A stretch of 64,000 nt of DNA from Betaproteobacteria bacterium GR16-43 (GCA_001953215.1 CP019169.1:744001-808000); one strand, 5' to 3'; positions 6,146 to 14,725 are shown, counted from the first letter of the stretch. Translations and numbers: made by a program. Notes: generated from the letters alone by a model not told the origin.

Positions 6146-7123
6146 GTGGACGTCCAATCCCCTCAATCCGAACCCCGTTTGCTGGACCAGGTGCGTCACG
6201 GCATCCGGATGCGCCACTACAGCATCCGCACCGAGCGCACCTACGTGCACTGGATCAAGAGGTTCGTCGTGTTCCATGGCCGGCGCCATCCGCGCGAGAT
6301 GGGAGGCGAAGAGGTCACGGCCTTCCTCTCGGCCCTGGCCACCGAGCGCAACGTCGCCGCAGCCACGCAGAACCAGGCGCTCTCGGCCATCCTCTTCCTC
6401 TACAAGGAGGTGCTTGGCGTCGAGCTTCCGTGGCTGGATGCCGTGCGCCGCGCGAAGAAGCCCACGCGGCTGCCCACCGTCCTCACGCAAGCCGAGGTTC
6501 GCGTGCTCCTCGCGCACATCGAAGGCGTGCACGGGCTGATGGCGCGCCTCATGTATGGCACGGGAATGCGCCTGATGGAATGCGTACGCCTGCGTGTGAA
6601 GGATCTCGAGCTGGAAAGACGCGAAGTAACCGTCCGCCAAGGCAAGGGTGGACGCGATCGCATGACGGTCCTGCCCGAATCTCTTGTGGCGCCCCTCGAT
6701 GCACACCTGGCGAGCGTCAAGGAATGGTTCCTGCGCGATCGTGCGGACGACCTTTCTGGTGTGGAGCTTCCGCACGCCTACGGCCGCAAGAATCCCGGCG
6801 CGGGAAAAATATGGGGCTGGCAGTGGGTCTTCCCGTCCCACGAGATCACGATCGACCAGCGCACCGGCGTGCGCCGAAGGCATCACACATACGAACAATC
6901 ACTTCAACGCGCCGTCGCACGCGCCGCCCGCCACGCGCGCATCGTGAAGCCGGTTACGACTCACACCCTGCGGCACAGCTTCGCGACACACTTGATGGAA
7001 GCTGGTTACGACATCCGCACAGTGCAAGAGCTGCTCGGGCACCGCGACGTGAGTACCACCATGATCTATACCCACGTGCTGAACCGCGGCGGCCGCGGCG
7101 TGGTGAGTCCGCTGGACCGCTGA
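6146..7123 (+). CDS. intI: Integron integrase (tyrosine recombinase)
   Basis: This enzyme would insert and excise cassettes by recombining attI with single-stranded attC. Tyrosine-recombinase catalytic residues are in place: Arg142 (GMRLME), Lys168, His273 and Arg276 (HTLRHSF), His299 (LGH) and the nucleophile Tyr308 (MIYTHV). The extra segment that separates integron integrases from XerCD is present at about residues 200-250 ([20 protein letters not shown], then [10 protein letters not shown]). At 325 aa with an intact C-terminus (GVVSPLDR) it appears functional. The start is GTG at 6146. It is divergent from the DUF1801-type gene with only 53 bases between them. Confidence 0.96.
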   Translation: MDVQSPQSEPRLLDQVRHGIRMRHYSIRTERTYVHWIKRFVVFHGRRHPREMGGEEVTAFLSALATERNVAAATQNQALSAILFLYKEVLGVELPWLDAVRRAKKPTRLPTVLTQAEVRVLLAHIEGVHGLMARLMYGTGMRLMECVRLRVKDLELERREVTVRQGKGGRDRMTVLPESLVAPLDAHLASVKEWFLRDRADDLSGVELPHAYGRKNPGAGKIWGWQWVFPSHEITIDQRTGVRRRHHTYEQSLQRAVARAARHARIVKPVTTHTLRHSFATHLMEAGYDIRTVQELLGHRDVSTTMIYTHVLNRGGRGVVSPLDR

Positions 7124-7126
7124 ACC

Positions 7127-7510
7127 TCAAGCGTGGATCTGGCGTCCGCCGCCGAAGGCCCAGTTCTCCCATTGCGTCTCCTTGAACACGACCATCACGT
7201 GCTCCGGGTCGAGGCCCGGGTCGCGCGCGACGCCGGCCATGATGTCGGCGAGGATCTTGCGCTTCACCTTCACGCTGCGGCCGACGGAAAGCAGGATCTC
7301 GATCAGAACGAAGTCCTTGCTCCGCGAAGAGGTGAGGTCAGGGTACTCGCCGTCGTAGCGGAAATCGTCGGCGTCGAGCTCGAGCACGCGGTGGAAGCGG
7401 TCCTTCTCCGGCACGCCCGAGGCGACCAGCGCCGCATGCACCGCGGCGAGCACGCCGGACTTGAAGGCGGAGGTCTTGGGTTTGGCGACGGTGAGCGTAA
7501 TGAGCGGCAT
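7127..7510 (-). CDS. Tautomerase family protein, 127 aa
   Basis: It resembles the longer tautomerases of the 4-oxalocrotonate tautomerase superfamily: MPLITLTVAKPKT start, FHRVLELDADDFRYDGEYPD and the C-terminal VMVVFKETQWENWAFGGG. Proteins of this group use the N-terminal proline left after Met removal as the catalytic base, and Pro2 is present. The substrate is unknown. It is convergent with intI (three bases apart) and probably co-transcribed with the 50-aa gene upstream; the LysR gene that reads away from both may control them. Confidence 0.85.
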   Translation of the reverse strand: MPLITLTVAKPKTSAFKSGVLAAVHAALVASGVPEKDRFHRVLELDADDFRYDGEYPDLTSSRSKDFVLIEILLSVGRSVKVKRKILADIMAGVARDPGLDPEHVMVVFKETQWENWAFGGGRQIHA

Positions 7511-7521
7511 GGTGCCTCCGG

Positions 7522-7674
7522 TCAGTTAGGGAGGAAGTAGCGGGCCACGCGGGCAGCCAGGCGCCGCACCCGCAGGTCGATGGCGATGGCGGCCTGCACG
7601 AGGAGGTCGCCTGGATGCTGGGCGCGCAGCCGGCGGGCCTGCCATTCGAGTTGCAGCGGTGCATTGCGATCCAC
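7522..7674 (-). CDS. Small hypothetical protein, 50 aa, upstream of tautomerase
   Basis: A 50-codon reading frame starts at GTG (7674), preceded by AAAGGAAAC at good spacing, and ends TGA at 7522-7524, twelve bases before the tautomerase start. The product is basic and amphipathic: VDRNAPLQLEWQARR at the N-terminus and RVRRLAARVARYFLPN at the end. Its position as first gene of a divergon with a LysR regulator and its ribosome binding site favour a real gene. No homologue recalled. Confidence 0.5.
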   Translation of the reverse strand: MDRNAPLQLEWQARRLRAQHPGDLLVQAAIAIDLRVRRLAARVARYFLPN

Positions 7675-7775
7675 GGCGTTTCCTTTCGTGTCGTTGACAA
7701 CGCCACTCTAGGACTCCAGAATCAATCTGTTAAACGAATTGTTCGAATACGATGTATTCAATTTATTCATAGATC
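7675..7775. promoter_or_regulatory. Divergent control region between LysR gene and tautomerase unit
   Basis: This is an A+T-rich spacer of about 100 bp between divergent genes. It contains the imperfect dyad TTAAACGAATTGTTCGAATA, where a LysR-type protein would be expected to bind. The assignment is positional. Confidence 0.4.
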
Positions 7776-8654
7776 ATGCAGACCTCCAACCTCGAGATCG
7801 ACCTCCTGCGCAGCTTCGCCGCCGTCGCCGACACGGGCAGCTTCACCGCCGGGGCGGAACTCGTGGCGCGCACCCAGTCCGCGGTGAGCGTGCAGGTGAA
7901 GCGCCTGGAGGAGATCGTGGGCCGCAGGGTCTTTGAGCGCACCAGCCGCTCGCTCGCCCTCACGCCCGAGGGGGAAACACTGCTGGGCTACGCCCGGCGC
8001 ATCCTCGCGTTGAACGACGAATCCGTCCGCCGCATCGCCTCGCCGCCGGTAGCCGGCGAGATCCGCCTCGGCATCACCGAGTATTTCGTCCCGAACGAGC
8101 TGCCCACGCTCCTCGCGCGCTTCGCCGCGGCCCATCCCGGCGTACACCTCGAAGTTCGCATGGGCCTGTCACGGGACCTGCGCGGGGAGCTCGCGCGCAA
8201 GGAACTCGATGCGGTGATCGTCCGGCTCACGCCCCGCGAACGCGCGAACGCGATCTGGAGCGAGCCCCAGGTCTGGGTGGCGCACGAGGCCTTCGAGGTC
8301 GCACCGGGAGCGGTGTTGCCGCTCGCGTTGTTGCGCGCACCGTGCATGCTGCGCCAGCACGCCCTGGAGTCGATGAAGCGGCTCAAGCGGCCCTGCAAGG
8401 TCGCCTTCAGCGGGTCGAGCATGGTGAGCGTGCAGGCCGCGGTGAGCGCGGGCATCGGCGTCTCCATCGTTCCGCGCTCATCCGTGGCCGCCGGCATGCG
8501 GGTGCTGCCGAACGGCCGGAACTATCCCGACGCCGGGCGGCTGGATATCGGCGTGCTGCGCGGCTCGGGCGCGCGAGTGGAGATCGTGGATGCGCTCGAG
8601 CGCGTGGCTGCGCAGGCCCTGCGGGTGATCGCCGTCACGTCGCGATCTTCCTAG
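7776..8654 (+). CDS. LysR-family transcriptional regulator, 292 aa
   Basis: The N-terminal winged helix-turn-helix is clear (LEIDLLRSFAAVADTGSFTA through VSVQVKRLEEIVGRRVFERT). A periplasmic-binding-protein-like effector domain follows (about residues 90-290), and the length is typical. It is divergent from a two-gene unit encoding a tautomerase, so a role in turning on that unit in response to its substrate is likely. The inducer cannot be predicted. Confidence 0.93.
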   Translation: MQTSNLEIDLLRSFAAVADTGSFTAGAELVARTQSAVSVQVKRLEEIVGRRVFERTSRSLALTPEGETLLGYARRILALNDESVRRIASPPVAGEIRLGITEYFVPNELPTLLARFAAAHPGVHLEVRMGLSRDLRGELARKELDAVIVRLTPRERANAIWSEPQVWVAHEAFEVAPGAVLPLALLRAPCMLRQHALESMKRLKRPCKVAFSGSSMVSVQAAVSAGIGVSIVPRSSVAAGMRVLPNGRNYPDAGRLDIGVLRGSGARVEIVDALERVAAQALRVIAVTSRSS

Positions 8655-9130
8655 CGCCCCCGCCGGTTGAATCGAACCCCGATCCACACACCGATCATCG
8701 TCGCAAGGACGTTCACGATCATCGTGGCCGCCAACAGGCCCTTTGTGTCCTCATCCGTATCCGCGATCCAGAGGAACGCCGCCAGCAGTGCGCCGAGGAT
8801 CGCGCCCAGCCGGTACTCCGAGTGCCTCGCGATGCGCGCGCAGATGAATCCGCCCAGGATCGAGCAGGCGCCCTCCATCACGACGATGATGGCGTCGGTC
8901 GCGCCGTGGTCCGCGATCGTGGACATCAGCTCGACGATCTCATCCGTCGATTTCCCCGTCGCCGCGAGGAACCCGCTGTAGATCGCCACGAACACGATGC
9001 CCAGAGCGAACGAGAGCATCACTTTGACTACGAATGCGACCAGCACCGCCTTCAGCGCGGAGCCGGGCTCCTTCGCGGTGTGGCCCGCGCCGAGGTTCGC
9101 CTTCGGCGGCGCGTAGGGGCTATTGGGCAA
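8651..9130 (-). CDS. Inner-membrane protein with YAPPKA N-terminus, 159 aa
   Basis: It starts with PNSPYAPPKANL, a proline-rich head seen in many uncharacterised bacterial membrane proteins. Four hydrophobic segments follow (about residues 25-50, 73-95, 105-122 and 130-152). The start is TTG at 9130, overlapping the end of the upstream gene by 11 bases, which implies translational coupling. It is the last gene of a three-gene minus-strand unit with a metallo-beta-lactamase-fold protein. Confidence 0.75.
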   Translation of the reverse strand: MPNSPYAPPKANLGAGHTAKEPGSALKAVLVAFVVKVMLSFALGIVFVAIYSGFLAATGKSTDEIVELMSTIADHGATDAIIVVMEGACSILGGFICARIARHSEYRLGAILGALLAAFLWIADTDEDTKGLLAATMIVNVLATMIGVWIGVRFNRRGR

Positions 9131-10109
9131 AGCGCATGCCGGCCAGGATGTCCAGCATCCGTGCCACCGATTTCTCCTCGCCCGCGTTCGAGAGCACGGT
9201 GAACGTGACGCTCACGTTGCCCACCGCCATCACGCCCTGCGACATGAAGCGGTACTCGCCGGGTGCCGGATTCTTGTCGGTCGCGCTGAAGCGAAAGCCC
9301 GTGGCGCTTCGCCCCTTGAATTCGCGTGGCTGCAGATCGCCCGTCGATTGCTCGCGGATGCGAATGATCACCGCCTTTGTTGCATCGAGCAGCTGCTCGC
9401 GCGTGGGCGGGGGCGCGTCACGGTCCCTGGGCGGCAGGACGGTCATCAGCATCTTCCAGTTCTCGCCGGTTGCGGGCATGACTTCGACGGTGCCGATCCC
9501 TTTGCCGAGCGCGTCGCGCCAATCCGGGGGCAGGTCGAGTGCCAGGTACTTGCCGCTGCCCGCCGGGTATTGGCGAGCGCCCTCGAGGGACTTGGCGCGG
9601 AACGCCATCGCGTCGAGCACCGCAAGCAGAGGCTCGGGATCGGGCCGCGTCTCGCCCACCTTGGTGACGCGCACGTCGATCCAGTAGCCGTCGCGGTAGG
9701 CGTGCGCGGAAACGTTCGTCTGCACCACCGCATGACCGCCCGGTTTGTCGAGGTGGAACTGCACGACGCTGAAGCCGTTGCGGTCGCGCTCGCTCAGGTC
9801 GCGCGCAGCCTCGTTCACCTTCGCGGTGTTGCGCTTCCACAGGTCGCGGCATGCCGAGGCCGAATCGCATTGGTCGGTCTTGTCGAGGAAGATCGAGAAC
9901 TGGAGCTCCCGCGACGGGCTCGCGATGAAGTAGTACACCCCACCTCCGGCACTTCGCTTCTCCTGCAACACCTGCCAGTCGTCGCGCGGCAGGCGCAACG
10001 CCCACGGCGCTTGCGGCACAAAGAATTGCAGGCCCGCGTCGTTGATGCGGAAATCCGCGGCGGCGGGCGCGGCGGCCAACGCGGCAAGAACGGCGGCGAT
10101 GCGCTTCAA
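9120..10109 (-). CDS. Hypothetical exported protein, 329 aa
   Basis: The signal peptide is clear (KRIAAVLAALAAAPAAAD). The mature protein begins with a domain similar in layout to lipoprotein-like stress proteins (strands with KRSAGGGVYYFIAS and LQFSIFLDKTD), and a second half repeats a similar alternation. The start is TTG at 10109, preceded by GGGGAAG and overlapping the upstream stop in TTGA. No conserved catalytic motif is visible. The tight coupling to the metallo-beta-lactamase-fold gene suggests a shared periplasmic role. Confidence 0.75.
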   Translation of the reverse strand: MKRIAAVLAALAAAPAAADFRINDAGLQFFVPQAPWALRLPRDDWQVLQEKRSAGGGVYYFIASPSRELQFSIFLDKTDQCDSASACRDLWKRNTAKVNEAARDLSERDRNGFSVVQFHLDKPGGHAVVQTNVSAHAYRDGYWIDVRVTKVGETRPDPEPLLAVLDAMAFRAKSLEGARQYPAGSGKYLALDLPPDWRDALGKGIGTVEVMPATGENWKMLMTVLPPRDRDAPPPTREQLLDATKAVIIRIREQSTGDLQPREFKGRSATGFRFSATDKNPAPGEYRFMSQGVMAVGNVSVTFTVLSNAGEEKSVARMLDILAGMRFAQ

Positions 10110-11218
10110 GGCTTCTTCCCCTTCGCTTCGTTGTACGCGGCTTCGATGCCGGGCTGCAGCACGTAGCTGCGGAAGATCAATTCGCGCTGCGGGGATTCTC
10201 CCACGAGCGTGGCGCGGTACTTCTCCAGGTGCACGCTGCGCCGGGCCTGCTCCAGCGTCTCGCCGCGCGCCACGGCCGCGCCCACCTGCGAGGCGAGGGC
10301 CTCGAGCATGCGCATCGTGGTCCACACGTGGTCGTCCTTGCGCAGGATCGGACCGTGCCCCGGCACGATCAGCTTCGGTTTCAACTCCAGCAGGCGTCCC
10401 AGCGTGGCTGCGTACGCGGAAGGGTACGACGTGGAGCCGACCAGCGGCACCGGGAACACGACGAGGTCGCCCGCGATGAGGATCCCCTCGTTCGGCAGGT
10501 GCACCACGAGGTCCGCCGCGGTGTGGCCCGCGCCGAGGTGGCGAATGTCGATCACGCGCTCACCGCGCCGCAGCACGAATCGCCCGTCGATCGCGAGGGT
10601 CGGCAGCACCGCTTCGATGGCCGGGCCTTCGCGCAGGTAGCTCTCGACGAGGGTCGCGTCCGCAAGGTACGCCTCGCGCTCCTCTTCCGTAAGGGCCTTG
10701 CCCGCGAAATTTTCGCCCTTCTGCACCTTCTCGCGCAGTTGCTTCGCGAACCCGCCGCCGCCTTCGAGGAACGCCTTGCGGTTCGTCTCGCCGGTCTTGA
10801 GCATGTCCTCGCGCGCGCTCGTGTGCGCGATGAACTCGATGCCGGGATACGCCTCGCGCCACGTCGCGTTGCCGCCCACGTGGTCGATGTGCCAGTGCGT
10901 GTTCACGAGGTAGCGCACCGGGCGCTTGGTGATCGCCCGCAGCGCCGCGATGGACTCCTTCGCCGAGGACGGCGTGAGGTTCGCATCCACGACCACCACG
11001 TCCTCGTCGTTCACGAGGAAGACCACGTTCGCGTCGAACATGAGGCCGGGCGGCTCGGTGCGCACGGCCACGTAGACGCCCTCGGCGTACTTCTCGACCT
11101 TGATTCCGGCTTGTGCGCTGAACGCGCAAGCGAACGCGATCGTCGTCCCCGCGAAGGCGGGGATCCAGCTACAGCTCCGCAAGGACTCTCTCAATAAGCT
11201 TCTCCGACTCACGGACAT
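10106..11218 (-). CDS. Exported metallo-beta-lactamase-fold hydrolase, 370 aa
   Basis: The metal-binding motif is at residues 108-113 (HWHIDH). The later ligands are GAGHTAADL, an Asp in LIAGDLV and His in VPGHGP, so the site looks complete. The overall pattern fits periplasmic quinoprotein-relay-type or related MBL-fold hydrolases, substrate unknown. The N-terminus (residues 1-37) reads as a signal peptide, but residues about 17-26 (SWIPAFAGTT) are the translation of a dispersed CCCGCGAAGGCGGG-type repeat, and the frame starts inside the end of the upstream gene. The native start seems to have been replaced. Confidence 0.85.
   Translation of the reverse strand: MSVSRRSLLRESLRSCSWIPAFAGTTIAFACAFSAQAGIKVEKYAEGVYVAVRTEPPGLMFDANVVFLVNDEDVVVVDANLTPSSAKESIAALRAITKRPVRYLVNTHWHIDHVGGNATWREAYPGIEFIAHTSAREDMLKTGETNRKAFLEGGGGFAKQLREKVQKGENFAGKALTEEEREAYLADATLVESYLREGPAIEAVLPTLAIDGRFVLRRGERVIDIRHLGAGHTAADLVVHLPNEGILIAGDLVVFPVPLVGSTSYPSAYAATLGRLLELKPKLIVPGHGPILRKDDHVWTTMRMLEALASQVGAAVARGETLEQARRSVHLEKYRATLVGESPQRELIFRSYVLQPGIEAAYNEAKGKKP
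11143..11170. repeat. Short palindromic repeat (CCCGCGAAGGCGGG type)
   Basis: The sequence GTCCCCGCGAAGGCGGGGAT is an inverted repeat of the type common between genes in betaproteobacteria and Neisseria. Here it lies inside the signal-peptide region of the MBL-fold gene. A relative is at 53621-53645. Confidence 0.75.
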
Positions 11219-12155
11219 AGTCGCCCCCGAAGAGATTCGCGTGGTTCAGCAGGTGGTAGATATTGTAGAAATTCCGCCGCACGGAGTATCCGTCATCGAG
11301 CGCCCACGCCGCGCGGTAGCCGGCCTGGAAGTCCTTCGGGAAACCCCCGAAGAGTTCCGTCATCGCGAGGTCGGCTTCGCGATCGCCCACGTACACGGCC
11401 GGGTCGAACACCACCGGCGTGCCGTCGGCGAGCGCGGCCGCTTTGCCCGTCCACAAATCGCCATGCAGCAGCGACTTCGCCGGCGAGTAGGTGCGAAACA
11501 GGATCTCTGCGTCCGCGAGCAGCCGTTCGCCGCGGTCGATCATCTTCGAGGGCAGCCGCTTGTGCGCCGCTAGGCGCAATTGGGCCTGCAACCGGTGCGT
11601 CCGCCAGAACGAGAGCCAATCGTCGCTCCACACATTCGGCTGCGGCGACGATCCGATGAAGTTGTGCCGCCCCCATCCGAATTTTTTCTGCGGCGCACGA
11701 TGCTGGGCCGCGAGCGCTTCGCCGAGACGCGCGGCGGGCGTCACCTTGGCGCCGGGCTTCGGATCGATGGGTGCATCCATGTCGAGTGGCGCCAGGTCCA
11801 GCCACTCGAGGACGAGCCATGCATGTTCGTCCTCGTCACGCGAGTCGTTTTCACCCCCGTCGTTGCCACGCGCGCGGGAACCAAGCACGACGACTTTCGG
11901 AACACGGATCGCCGCCGCATTCGCGATCGCGCGCAAACCATTCGCCTCGGCCTCGAACATCTCCGCATGCTCGCCCGCATTCGCCTTCACGAAATACGCG
12001 CGCTTTCCGCCGCCATCCTCGCCCTGCAGCTTGAACGCCTTGTGAATGCAACCACCGGCAACGGGCTCGGTGGAGAGCGGCTCGAAGGTGGCTTCGAGCG
12101 CGTCGGAAATGGATTGCGCGACGCGCCCGGCGATCTCGTCCAGGGGAACGCTCAG
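11169..12155 (-). CDS. Fructosamine kinase / FN3K-like protein, about 328 aa
   Basis: Protein-kinase-like fold of the fructosamine-kinase family. Features are GGCIHKAF near the start, Lys in YFVKAN, FIGSSPQPN, the catalytic loop LLHGDLWTGK and the metal-binding VVFDPAVYVGDREADLAM. Family members phosphorylate ketosamines on glycated proteins or small molecules. The only starts are a CTG at 12155 overlapping the metC stop as CTGA, or an ATG at 12248 deep inside metC. The CTG fits the usual family length and is preferred, with uncertainty. Confidence 0.85.
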   Translation of the reverse strand: MSVPLDEIAGRVAQSISDALEATFEPLSTEPVAGGCIHKAFKLQGEDGGGKRAYFVKANAGEHAEMFEAEANGLRAIANAAAIRVPKVVVLGSRARGNDGGENDSRDEDEHAWLVLEWLDLAPLDMDAPIDPKPGAKVTPAARLGEALAAQHRAPQKKFGWGRHNFIGSSPQPNVWSDDWLSFWRTHRLQAQLRLAAHKRLPSKMIDRGERLLADAEILFRTYSPAKSLLHGDLWTGKAAALADGTPVVFDPAVYVGDREADLAMTELFGGFPKDFQAGYRAAWALDDGYSVRRNFYNIYHLLNHANLFGGDYVRESEKLIERVLAEL

Positions 12156-13306
12156 CGCAGGCGGCCGAGCGACTGCTCGAGGTCCGCGATCAGGTCCGCC
12201 GTGTCCTCGAGGCCGATCTGCAGGCGCACGAGCGGCCCGCCCTTCCACGGCTTCACGGAACGCATCATGTGCGCGGGCACGACGAGGCTCTCGTAGCCGC
12301 CCCAGCTATAGCCCAGCGCGAAGAGCTCGAGGCCATCGACGAAGGCCGCCATCTCCTTCGGGCTCGCGTCGAGCTCGATCGCGAAGAGGCCCGCGGCACC
12401 GCGGAAGTCGCGTTTCCACAGGGCATGCCCCGCATCGCTCGGCAACGCGGGATGCAACACCCGCTTCACGCGCTTGTGCTTCTCGAGGTGACGCGCGACT
12501 TCGAGGCCGCTCGCTTCATGCTGCTTCAGGCGCACATCCATCGTGCGCATGCCGCGCAGCGTGAGGAAGAGATCGTCGGGGCTCACGTGCTGCCCCATGT
12601 CATACGCGGTCTGGCGCAGGCGCGGGCACCACTTCTCGTTCGCGACCACCGCGCCGATCAGCACGTCCGAGTGGCCCGCCGGATACTTCGTCGCCGCCTG
12701 GATCACGAGATCCGCGCCGTGTTCGAACGACGGGAAGAAGCGCCCCGTGGCCCACGTGTTGTCGTGGATCACCGCGGCGCCCCGCTCGCGCGCCACGCGG
12801 GCGATGGCGGGAAAGTCCTGGACCTCGAACGTGTGCGAGCCCGGGCTCTCGAGGTAGACCACGGTCGTATTGGGCTTCATCAGCGCCGCGATACCCTCGC
12901 CGATCAACGGGTCGTAGTACGTCGTCTCCACGCCAAAGCGCTTCAGCGTGCGGTCGCAGAACCTGCGCGCCGGACCGTACGCCGAATCGAGCATCAACAC
13001 GTGATCGCCCGCCTTCACCGTGGCCATCAACGCCAGCGCCACCGCCGCGAGGCCCGAAGGCGCCGCCACCGCACGATAGCCGCCCTCCAGCTCGGCCATC
13101 ATCTCCTCGAACGCCACGCGTAGCGGCATGTTCGCGATGCCGTACGTCGGCACCGCCTCGCCCGCATCGAAACGCTTCTGGATCTCCTCCAGCTCCGCGA
13201 GATTCTTGAAGACGACCGTCGAGGCGCGAATCACCGGCAAGTTGATCGTTCTTGCCTCGTTCTTCGCCTTCCTTCCACCCTGGATGAACTTTGTTTTCGC
13301 CTTCAT
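12152..13306 (-). CDS. metC: Cystathionine beta-lyase (PLP, Cys/Met metabolism)
   Basis: This is a PLP enzyme of the Cys/Met gamma-family. The phosphate-binding SGLAAVAL, the stacking Tyr region and the PLP lysine in ATKYPAGHSDVLIG are all recognisable, with the C-terminal GYSWGGYESLV typical of MetC rather than MetB. It would convert cystathionine to homocysteine, pyruvate and ammonia. At 384 aa the length is normal. The ATG lies within a TCTGTGTTTATC-type repeat that fills the gap to the neighbouring gene. Confidence 0.9.
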   Translation of the reverse strand: MKAKTKFIQGGRKAKNEARTINLPVIRASTVVFKNLAELEEIQKRFDAGEAVPTYGIANMPLRVAFEEMMAELEGGYRAVAAPSGLAAVALALMATVKAGDHVLMLDSAYGPARRFCDRTLKRFGVETTYYDPLIGEGIAALMKPNTTVVYLESPGSHTFEVQDFPAIARVARERGAAVIHDNTWATGRFFPSFEHGADLVIQAATKYPAGHSDVLIGAVVANEKWCPRLRQTAYDMGQHVSPDDLFLTLRGMRTMDVRLKQHEASGLEVARHLEKHKRVKRVLHPALPSDAGHALWKRDFRGAAGLFAIELDASPKEMAAFVDGLELFALGYSWGGYESLVVPAHMMRSVKPWKGGPLVRLQIGLEDTADLIADLEQSLGRLR

Positions 13307-13336
13307 CTGTGTTTATCAGTGTTCATCTGTGTCAAA
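13302..13336. repeat. TCTGTGTTTATC-type repeat (single copy)
   Basis: It is three near-copies of an ATCTGTGTTTATC unit. It fills the 25 bp between metC and the next gene and overlaps the start codon of the first and the stop codon of the second. The same unit occurs as inverted pairs at 51083-51230 and 59752-59882. Confidence 0.8.
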
Positions 13337-14633
13337 GCATCGCTTCCATCTCGCGCCGCACCTTCACCGCCTCGGAGTCCTTGTCGTATTCAACGTCATC
13401 CCAAGTCACCGTCGCCCCCTCGGGAAGATCCCGCTTCAACTTGACGCGATGCGCCAGCCCGATGGGCAACGCACCTTTGGCTTTCGAATCCACCGCCGCC
13501 ATCAACTTGCCCCACACGGTGTACCCGCCCTCGCCATCGAGCATCTCGCCGGCCTTCAGGGCACGCTTGGCCGTGGCCACCGCGTCGCCGCGCCAGCCCG
13601 TCGCACTGCCCGTGGCCTCGCCGCGCACCGCCGCGCTCGCGACACTGATGCCCAGTTCCAGGCCGATCAGGTGGGAAGGCTTGTACATGGCCGCGTACTC
13701 GCCCGTGGAATCCGTGACGATGCCGTACTCGTTGAAGCAGCGCCGCACGTACTCGTGCCCCGCCGCGAAGGTGACGTACACGCCCCAGCGCAGGTCGCGG
13801 AACACGGGCCGCCCGTCTCGCTCGAGGCTGGAGATCACTTCCACCTGCCCCGCATGCTCGAGGCTGCCGCCCACGCCCTTCGGCCGCAGCACGCGCGGCA
13901 AGTCGTCCACGCCGCAGGGCGGAAAGGCGAGCCCATCGCGCGCGGGCGTGAGGCCGGTGGCGTTGGCCACCGCGGCCATCTCGATGGCGCTCTTGGTCCC
14001 GTCGAGGAAGGAATTGAACATCTGCGCGTTGAAATCGCCCTTCGCGACCATCTCGTCATTGAAACCGTAGTGGCCCCACACCGTCTTCGGCGTGGACGCG
14101 TGGTAGGCCGGGAGGTACTTCGTGCCCTTGCCGGCGGCGATGACGGTGAAGCCCGCGGCACGCGCCCAGTCCACCAGCTCGCAGATCAACGCGGGTTGGT
14201 CCCCGTAGGCGAGCGAATACACGATGCCGGCTTCCTGCGCGCGCCGCGCCAGCAGCGGGCCCGCGAGCGCGTCGGCTTCCACGTTCACCATCACGATGTG
14301 CTTGCGGTGTTTGCAGCACGCGAGCACATTGTGGATTCCAACGGCGGGGTTTCCGGTGGCATCGATCACGACTTCGGTTTCGGGATGCGCGATTTCCTTT
14401 TCGGTATCCTCGGTGATGAGCGTGCGTGCGATTTCCTCCGCGCTCCAGCCGGTGCGCGCGAGCGATGCGCGGGCGCGGTCGGGCGCGAGGTCGCAAATCG
14501 CGCGGATGCGGATGCCGGGTGTGTGCCGCGCCTGCGCGAGGTACATCGAGCCGAACTTGCCGGCGCCGATCAACACCACGCGCACCGGATTGTTCGCGCT
14601 TTCGCGCTTCTGCAAGAGGGAGTAGAGGTTCAT
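13332..14633 (-). CDS. NAD(P)-binding oxidoreductase with C-terminal SAF-like domain, 433 aa
   Basis: A Rossmann motif is present (VRVVLIGAGKFGSMYL, about residues 17-32), followed by a homoserine-dehydrogenase-like or Gfo/Idh-like core with ATGNPAVG. The C-terminal region (about 350-433, ending in DLPEGATVTWDDVEYD) resembles the SAF domain of sialic acid synthase and flagellar FlgA. This family is often annotated as homoserine-dehydrogenase-like; the substrate is not known. It is upstream of and probably co-transcribed with metC, which would fit a role near homoserine or aspartate-family metabolism. Confidence 0.8.
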   Translation of the reverse strand: MNLYSLLQKRESANNPVRVVLIGAGKFGSMYLAQARHTPGIRIRAICDLAPDRARASLARTGWSAEEIARTLITEDTEKEIAHPETEVVIDATGNPAVGIHNVLACCKHRKHIVMVNVEADALAGPLLARRAQEAGIVYSLAYGDQPALICELVDWARAAGFTVIAAGKGTKYLPAYHASTPKTVWGHYGFNDEMVAKGDFNAQMFNSFLDGTKSAIEMAAVANATGLTPARDGLAFPPCGVDDLPRVLRPKGVGGSLEHAGQVEVISSLERDGRPVFRDLRWGVYVTFAAGHEYVRRCFNEYGIVTDSTGEYAAMYKPSHLIGLELGISVASAAVRGEATGSATGWRGDAVATAKRALKAGEMLDGEGGYTVWGKLMAAVDSKAKGALPIGLAHRVKLKRDLPEGATVTWDDVEYDKDSEAVKVRREMEAML

Positions 14634-14725
14634 TACCGATGAAGTGTTGCAGGTGAATTGTCGCTTGCGGGAGCCTGTGGATTGCCACACAGAGTTTACC
14701 GCCGCGTCCCGCGAAAATACACGCC

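Larger units (their letters stand above)
1..7123. mobile_element. Chromosomal integron (cassette array, attI, integrase), left end outside window
   Basis: An integron integrase gene lies at 6146-7123 (+). A divergent array of 13 visible cassettes is read on the minus strand. Each cassette is one short gene followed by an attC site whose ends read RYYYAAC and GTTRRRY on the minus strand. The attC sites are nearly identical to each other, as is typical of sedentary chromosomal integrons rather than mobile ones with mixed attC types. The layout (intI divergent from cassettes, attI between them) is canonical, except that a DUF1801-type gene separates attI from intI. Confidence 0.93.

Noticed and set aside
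13128-14642. A 504-codon plus-strand frame opposite the SAF-domain oxidoreductase
   Set aside because: Antisense shadow. The minus-strand protein has a Rossmann motif and a conserved length.
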